Below are positions 34,342 to 39,146 of a stretch of 39,146 bases of DNA, in pieces. The notes beneath the pieces are model-generated. The model made no database searches. It saw nothing but the letters and a program-made list of their open reading frames with translations, and was not told where the DNA came from. Positions within the stretch are counted from its first letter, which is position 1. Each line of letters begins with the position of its first letter. The DNA is from Rhodopirellula sp. (GTDB lineage Bacteria > Planctomycetota > Planctomycetia > Pirellulales > Pirellulaceae): assembly GCA_002701385.1 (NCBI GenBank), contig NZVD01000068.1, positions 29,631 through 68,776 on the forward strand, given 5' to 3'. Position numbers and translations under genes: made by a program.

Positions 34342-35511
34342 TTAACGCCGGATGTGTTTCGTGATGAAGTAGGTAGTCGGAATCAAAACAAACAGTGGTA
34401 GCCAGGCGGCAAGGGATGGCGATATCGCGTAACCACTTGCGCCCACTGCATGGCTGGTAAACACTACGCCAAAGAAGACGACAATCGTTCCGACACCGCC
34501 GCAAATCGAGAACAGAAGGCTTTGATTGCGACCGGACAATACAAACGGGAGTCCGAGCAGTAGTAATGTCAGGTCGAGGACGGGCTGGACGAATCTTGCA
34601 TGAAGTTGCACACGTAAATGGGCTCCATAGTCCAGACTCTGATTTTGTAAGAGCCCGATCAAACTTTTGGTTGAATTGAATTTGTAATGGTTGTTCTGAG
34701 CTACCAGCAGGTCAAACGGCAGTCGGCTCACAACAAACAGCTCATTGTCCTTGAGATCAGGATGATCCGTGGCGGTGACAATGACAGGTTCGCCTTCGAA
34801 CACGGCAGTGGAATAACTGTCCAACGAGGCGGGAACAGTTACGTTTTTGAGTTTGTAACCGGCAGGTTGAGTTTTCGTTGCCGAGGTATAGATGGCTGAT
34901 TGTGCTTCAATGATTCTGGGGAAACGTCCGAGTGGTCGGTGAAGGTGGAGACGGGGTAGGAGAATCGTGCTGTCTGACTTGATAGCATGTCGTCCACCAA
35001 AAAGAATGTCCGTCCGGTGATCAAATTTTGCCTGAATGGGGATCTTTTCATTCCCGGTCCAGTTTTGAGCGGTACGAGTGAGATCCTGTTGGAAGCGGGG
35101 GATAATCAACTCACGATTAGTCGCTGCCAGTGAAGCCATGATGATGGCTACGACGATAATGGGTTTGGCAATTTGATTCGGAGACGCTCCCATCGAGTGC
35201 AGTGCAATGAGTTCGTTCTTGCTTTGCATGGTGGCGATTGTGGCAGCGGCAGAGAACAGCACAACGGTGGCGTTGATGGTGTTAAACAGCGTGAAGCAGC
35301 GTACGCCGTAATATTGGAAAAGCGTATCCAATAAACTGGCTGATTCCGGAGTCGCTTTACTCAGTCGATCCAGATGCGAAACCATGTCAATGATGAAGTA
35401 CATGCAGAATAACGAGATCAACGAAATTAGGTAGATCTTGATAAAAAGCTTAATTGTATATCTGGAAAGCAGCGTCATGGGCTCCATCCGCATTTGCTTC
35501 AGTTTACTCAC
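34342..35511 (-). CDS. LptF/LptG (YjgP/YjgQ) family permease
   Basis: Inner-membrane permease of the family that moves lipopolysaccharide out of the inner membrane with LptB. The 389-aa protein has N-terminal membrane segments at about 20-45, 60-80 and 100-125, a large extracytoplasmic beta-rich domain (about 130-300), and C-terminal segments at about 315-385, the layout of LptF and LptG. Family-typical sequence is seen in MGASPNQIAKPIIV. The GTG at 35511 overlaps the aminotransferase stop (GTGA); ATGs at 35493, 35487 and 35478 are alternatives. Only one such permease is in the window, and LPS transport normally needs two, so a partner should lie elsewhere. Confidence 0.85.
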   Translation of the reverse strand: MSKLKQMRMEPMTLLSRYTIKLFIKIYLISLISLFCMYFIIDMVSHLDRLSKATPESASLLDTLFQYYGVRCFTLFNTINATVVLFSAAATIATMQSKNELIALHSMGASPNQIAKPIIVVAIIMASLAATNRELIIPRFQQDLTRTAQNWTGNEKIPIQAKFDHRTDILFGGRHAIKSDSTILLPRLHLHRPLGRFPRIIEAQSAIYTSATKTQPAGYKLKNVTVPASLDSYSTAVFEGEPVIVTATDHPDLKDNELFVVSRLPFDLLVAQNNHYKFNSTKSLIGLLQNQSLDYGAHLRVQLHARFVQPVLDLTLLLLGLPFVLSGRNQSLLFSICGGVGTIVVFFGVVFTSHAVGASGYAISPSLAAWLPLFVLIPTTYFITKHIRR

Positions 35512-36794
35512 TGCCAGCGTTTGACTTGCTCTGACAGGATCCTGATTCCACGCTCAATACTCTCCGCAGACTGTACACCAAATGTCAATCTAATGGTACT
35601 GTGATTTGGTGATTCACCCTGACTGGCAAAACAGTATTCTCCAGGAACGTAGATCACTCCAGCCTCGACGGCAGACTTTAAAAATTCGCCCTGCATGCCC
35701 GTGTCGATAGACTCGGGAAGCGTGAGCCATACACAGAGGCCTCCGCGGGTTTCATGCCAATGGCATCCAGGTACATCTCCAAGGAATTCGTTAAGGTAAT
35801 GGAGCATCGCGAGTCTACGACTGTCATAAACAGCCCGTAATTTGTCGACGTGAGGTAACCAAAGTTCGTCTTGGAGGACGTTTGCCATAATACGCTGGGC
35901 AAGCAATGGAGCTCCGAAATCCAGATTGCTTTTCTGGTCACCGACTGGTCCTTGCAGGTCTGCGGGTAGAAATCCCCATCCGACTCGGATTCCAGGCGAG
36001 AAGGACTTTGAAAACGTCCCAGCCACAATGGTGTGTTCCAGCGAGGGATCCCAGTGATGCATGCTGGGAGTATCTTCGCCTTGATAACGTAGCATCCGAT
36101 ATGCTTCATCGGAGATCACATAGATTTTTTGTTCACGTGACCATCGTTTGGCAATTTCCAGAATCTCTTTTCCTCGTTCGGCTGTTAAAGTCGTACCTCC
36201 AGGGTTGTCAAAATAGGGCACGGTATAAATTGCTTTAACCCGATTTAACTCCCCTGCTCTATCGAGTGTTTCTAATGCTGCTTCCAGAGAGGACGGAATG
36301 ATACCGTCCTGGTCTGTTGCAACTCCGATTGTCTGACCACCAATATTCTTTACGGCACCGATAAAAACAAAGTAGGACGGAGAGGCACAGAGGATGATGT
36401 CGCCTGGGTTGAGTAATGTATCAGCAATCAGAAACAGTAACTGATTGCTTCCCGGAGTAATAAAAACCTGATCAATCGAAGTGTTGTATTCAGCGGTTTT
36501 TCCAGCGGCTGCATTGTTCATTTCGATGGCATGGTCGAGGATCAACTGGCGTAGTTGCTGGTCGCCGTTATTAGATCCGTATTGCAATGCAGTTTGAGAA
36601 GCTTCACCGGCGGAAAGGACTTTGTCGGCTGCGATCCGAGTTGCCTCCACAGGCAGTGATGCGTTGTCGACAAACCCCGCGGCTAGAGAAATGATATTGG
36701 GATTTGACAGGGCCATTCCCATAAGTTGACTGATAGGTTGTCCAGCGGCTTGCAACGCTCGTCGACTGACCTGTGAATTACTCGAGTGTGTCAT
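35508..36794 (-). CDS. PLP-dependent class I/II aminotransferase (2-aminoadipate/AspC-like fold)
   Basis: Cytoplasmic pyridoxal-phosphate enzyme, 428 aa. The Schiff-base lysine is K263 (TFSKSFSPGIRVGW), with D229 (ISDEAYR) for the cofactor ring, N197 and the carboxylate-binding R270 region present. It resembles LysN-like and MocR C-terminal-like aminotransferases, but no DNA-binding domain is fused. The substrate cannot be read; alpha-aminoadipate, branched-chain or aromatic amino acids are common in this group. It is the first gene of a two-gene unit, overlapping the permease gene by 4 bp. The pairing with an LPS permease has no obvious functional logic. Confidence 0.9.
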   Translation of the reverse strand: MTHSSNSQVSRRALQAAGQPISQLMGMALSNPNIISLAAGFVDNASLPVEATRIAADKVLSAGEASQTALQYGSNNGDQQLRQLILDHAIEMNNAAAGKTAEYNTSIDQVFITPGSNQLLFLIADTLLNPGDIILCASPSYFVFIGAVKNIGGQTIGVATDQDGIIPSSLEAALETLDRAGELNRVKAIYTVPYFDNPGGTTLTAERGKEILEIAKRWSREQKIYVISDEAYRMLRYQGEDTPSMHHWDPSLEHTIVAGTFSKSFSPGIRVGWGFLPADLQGPVGDQKSNLDFGAPLLAQRIMANVLQDELWLPHVDKLRAVYDSRRLAMLHYLNEFLGDVPGCHWHETRGGLCVWLTLPESIDTGMQGEFLKSAVEAGVIYVPGEYCFASQGESPNHSTIRLTFGVQSAESIERGIRILSEQVKRWQ

Positions 36795-36941
36795 GGTCTG
36801 TTGTGATTGGATGTTTCGTCGGATGGAATAGACAACGCTGACAGTCGTGTGCCAAACAATTTTACAAAAAGTGACGGTCTTAATGACTTCTTCGGTATTC
36901 TAGGGCAAACCAGTCTCTTTGGCATATGCAGGAAGTGTGAG

Positions 36942-37766
36942 ATGCAGCAATTCTTCCGTTGGATTAAAGACATTGTTTTTCCTCCGATTTGCTTGGGATG
37001 TCGTCGGAGGGTGGTCGATGCAGCGGAGAGTGATGTCGAGTTGTTATGCGGGCAGTGTTGTCTGGAGATTTTAGATCTTGCCACTCCGCGATGTGGGAAG
37101 TGTGGATTCCCTGCTCCGCATGAAAATAACTTTGAAGATAGACGAGAGATTTCTCCGTTCAAATTTTCGGGAGTCAGCACCAGAAGAATGCCAATCAATG
37201 AGCAGCGTTCTAATTACGATACGATCTATGCAGATTGCCTTGAGTGTCGACAATACGAGTTTTCGTTTGAGAAGACGACTTGTTTGGGTGGGTATCAAGG
37301 CCATCTTAAAGAGCTTCTTTTACAGGCTAAGGGAGCATCCGGTCAGGCTGCCGGGTTTGCTTTAGGGCAGCTGTTGGGAGCACAGTTGGATGCCAGTCAA
37401 TTCAGTCGAGTGGTTACTGTGCCGATGCACTGGCGTCGTAGACTGATCAGACATCACTCGACCGTGGAGACCCTCGCTCGCGGCGTCGTACAACAGACAA
37501 AAATCCCCTTGGATTTGACGATTACTAAGGCCATTCGGCCTACGAAAAAGCAAGGGACACTTTCACCGGCACAACGTCGCAAAAATATGCGTCGGGCTTT
37601 TCAGATTCGTAAACCTAGTTTGATTCAAGACCAACACTTACTGTTAGTGGATGACGTGATGACCACGGGAGCAACACTCGATGAATTAGCCCGAAGCCTC
37701 AGGAAGAGCGGGGCTGCCAGTGTAGAAGTAGCTGTAGTCTGCCGTGCAGGATGGAATGTGAACTAA
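36942..37766 (+). CDS. ComF family protein (phosphoribosyltransferase-like)
   Basis: ComF proteins have an N-terminal zinc-binding region and a C-terminal phosphoribosyltransferase-like domain; the family is linked to DNA uptake in competent bacteria. The ATG at 36942 has an AGGA site 9 nt upstream; an in-frame ATG at 36807 would overlap the divergent gene's promoter and is rejected. Cys pairs are C17/C20, C36/C39, C51/C54 and C99/C102, enough for two zinc sites. The PRPP-loop motif LLLVDDVMTTGAT is at 233-245. There is an insertion of about 44 residues between C54 and C99. No competence genes are visible nearby, so a role in transformation is inferred from family only. 274 aa. Confidence 0.87.
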   Translation: MQQFFRWIKDIVFPPICLGCRRRVVDAAESDVELLCGQCCLEILDLATPRCGKCGFPAPHENNFEDRREISPFKFSGVSTRRMPINEQRSNYDTIYADCLECRQYEFSFEKTTCLGGYQGHLKELLLQAKGASGQAAGFALGQLLGAQLDASQFSRVVTVPMHWRRRLIRHHSTVETLARGVVQQTKIPLDLTITKAIRPTKKQGTLSPAQRRKNMRRAFQIRKPSLIQDQHLLLVDDVMTTGATLDELARSLRKSGAASVEVAVVCRAGWNVN

Positions 37767-37914
37767 TGCGTCATTATCCCGTAGACAATGTCTGGTACTT
37801 GAAATCAATAGTAACCAACGGAACAATAGGGGCACACGTCCGTTGTCCCAGAACGGCTAGGCCTGAGGTGCTATTTAAAGTCCACAGGTAGAAATTATAG
37901 GAACTGAAATTGTC

Positions 37915-38847
37915 ATGACGAAGAAAAAACAGAAGCCGTTTCGAGCTGCGATCTTGCGCGGGCTAGGGGTCGTGCTACCTCCGCTGTTAACGATCGCTTT
38001 ATTTATCTGGGCTTGGTCGATGATAAATAACTATATCCTCCAGCCAGTCGATTGGCTGGCTCGGACTGTGGTTATAGCCTCGATCTCTGAAATCAGTGAC
38101 GAAAAAACCAGTGAAGCGGATATAGCGATTGATGGTGGCAGGGGGCCATATATTCCTCATGTCGTTTATCAAACAGTAGCAAACGACGAAGAGCAGGTTT
38201 TGGATATGTCTTCGGCCACGGCTGAGGATATCTACGATCGCTATGTAACCATGGTCTACCTTAAACCCTGGCTGGTTGCTGTGGTGTTCATGGTGTTGTT
38301 CGTCATTATTCTGTATTTTATTGGTGAGCTGCTTGCGGCAAAGTTTGGGCGGTTTGCATTTTCTCAATTGGAAAAAATTGTCAATCGAATACCCGTCATA
38401 CGCAATGTCTATTCCAGCGTGAAACAAGTCACTGATTTTCTCGTGGGTGACCACGACATGGAATTTAATCAGGTGGTTGCGGTGCAGTACCCGAGTGCTG
38501 GCATTTGGTCGATCGGATTTGTAACCGGGTCAAGTATGCGGGGAGTTCGTGAGCATGTTGGAGAAGAAATGATCAGTGTGCTGATGCCTACTTCGCCTAT
38601 GCCCGCAACCGGCTTCACGGTCACAGTGCCGAAGAGTAAAACCGTAGAACTGGATTTAACCATTGATCAGGCGATTCAATTTGTTGTTAGTTGCGGGGTT
38701 GTCGTTCCGTTTAATCAGTTATGTAATGACACCACCCCGGAGCAGCAGCAGGAAGCAGTGCGAAATTCAGTGGAAGCCATGATTGAGCATGACATACCGG
38801 CCGATTCAACCGACGACGATCAACACCAGGAAAGCACGGAAGATTAA
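37915..38847 (+). CDS. DUF502 family membrane protein
   Basis: Inner-membrane protein of a widespread family of unknown function. Two membrane helices are clear: about residues 18-40 (VVLPPLLTIALFIWAWSMI) and about 120-142 (WLVAVVFMVLFVIILYFIG). They are followed by the family segment with PVIRNVYSSVKQVTDFL and a GFVTGSS...VLMPTSPMPATGF stretch. An insertion between the helices (about 60-110) is acidic. The acidic C-terminal tail is probably cytoplasmic and disordered. The stop codon overlaps the hemC start by one base (TAATG), so the two are translationally coupled. 310 aa. Confidence 0.87.
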   Translation: MTKKKQKPFRAAILRGLGVVLPPLLTIALFIWAWSMINNYILQPVDWLARTVVIASISEISDEKTSEADIAIDGGRGPYIPHVVYQTVANDEEQVLDMSSATAEDIYDRYVTMVYLKPWLVAVVFMVLFVIILYFIGELLAAKFGRFAFSQLEKIVNRIPVIRNVYSSVKQVTDFLVGDHDMEFNQVVAVQYPSAGIWSIGFVTGSSMRGVREHVGEEMISVLMPTSPMPATGFTVTVPKSKTVELDLTIDQAIQFVVSCGVVVPFNQLCNDTTPEQQQEAVRNSVEAMIEHDIPADSTDDDQHQESTED

Positions 38848-39146
38848 TGAGTGATTCATCGGATCGAATTTTGAAGCTGGGTACTCGATCCAGTGCCCTT
38901 GCATTATGGCAGTCCAACTGGGTTGCGACTCAGTTGCGGGAGTTGGGTTTTGGGATTGAATTGGTGAAGATTTCAACGTCCGGCGATGTCAAAAGTGGCC
39001 CGATCGGAGCGATTGGCTCGCAGGGCGTCTTTACCAAAGAGATTCAGAGGGCGTTGCTTGATAAGGAAGTTGATTTCGCTGTTCATAGTCTCAAAGATCT
39101 CCCGACTGAGGGTATCCCTGGACTGTGCCTGACTAGTGTTCCACCA
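38847..39146 (+). CDS. hemC: Hydroxymethylbilane synthase (porphobilinogen deaminase), 5' part
   Basis: Joins four porphobilinogen units into hydroxymethylbilane in tetrapyrrole (heme) synthesis; cytoplasmic. One hundred codons are present before the window ends, so this is about one third of the gene. Visible signatures are the N-terminal LGTRSSALALWQS, the KISTSGD segment and VFTKEIQRALLDKEVDFAVHSLKDLPTE, which carries substrate-binding residues. The start ATG overlaps the DUF502 stop. The dipyrromethane-cofactor Cys lies beyond the window. Confidence 0.95.
   Translation, partial: MSDSSDRILKLGTRSSALALWQSNWVATQLRELGFGIELVKISTSGDVKSGPIGAIGSQGVFTKEIQRALLDKEVDFAVHSLKDLPTEGIPGLCLTSVPP

Noticed and set aside
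37816-37845. Inverted repeat CAACGGA/TCCGTTG between comF and the DUF502 gene
   Set aside because: Seven-bp arms with a 16-nt loop and no T-run; could be chance.

Overview
The window looks like chromosomal DNA of a planctomycete (Planctomycetota), probably an aquatic, heterotrophic and at least facultatively aerobic lineage. The evidence is a DUF1549 plus DUF1501 (Tat-exported) plus WD40 gene set, a leucine-rich-repeat lipoprotein, a Tat-signal Gfo/Idh/MocA oxidoreductase, several secreted proteins that I recognise only as planctomycete-like, and moderate base composition. No rRNA, tRNA, CRISPR array, insertion sequence or prophage was seen. Twenty-six genes are called; the last (hemC) runs off the right edge.

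Layout. 1-3.2 kb: Tat-exported sugar-type dehydrogenase, LRR lipoprotein, small membrane protein. 3.4-7.4 kb: a giant LplT-Aas type fusion (MFS transporter, PlsC acyltransferase, AMP-ligase) with a PDZ-like domain inserted in the transporter. 7.4-12.2 kb: map and leuS (divergent) and a secreted protein. 12.4-16.8 kb: a molybdoenzyme module made of a four-cluster ferredoxin subunit, a catalytic subunit and a TorD-type chaperone. 16.9-18.3 kb: secreted SH3-like protein. 18.3-25.0 kb, minus strand: rpsD, lpdA, aceE, aceF, which gives a complete pyruvate dehydrogenase complex coupled to ribosomal protein S4. 25.2-26.3 kb: App1-like phosphatase domain protein. 26.6-30.8 kb: DUF1549, DUF1501 and WD40 genes. 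31.0-34.2 kb: SDR dehydrogenase and a Gly/Met-rich repeat lipoprotein. 34.3-36.8 kb: LptF/LptG-type permease and an aminotransferase overlapping by 4 bp. 36.9-39.1 kb: comF, a DUF502 membrane protein and the 5' part of hemC.

The most striking non-coding signal is a family of degenerate octanucleotide arrays (consensus about TTAGCCAR, strict 8-nt period, always in the same orientation). They sit at four intergenic sites between 18.2 and 31.1 kb. At three of these sites they flank a related, structured, GC-richer core. Because 8 is not a multiple of 3, the arrays carry stop codons in many frames, and they supply the actual stop codons of at least two and probably three neighbouring genes. I do not recognise this element. 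Two protein-level oddities stand out: a His in place of a Cys ligand in the third Fe-S motif of the molybdoenzyme ferredoxin, and the PDZ insertion in the phospholipid-recycling fusion.
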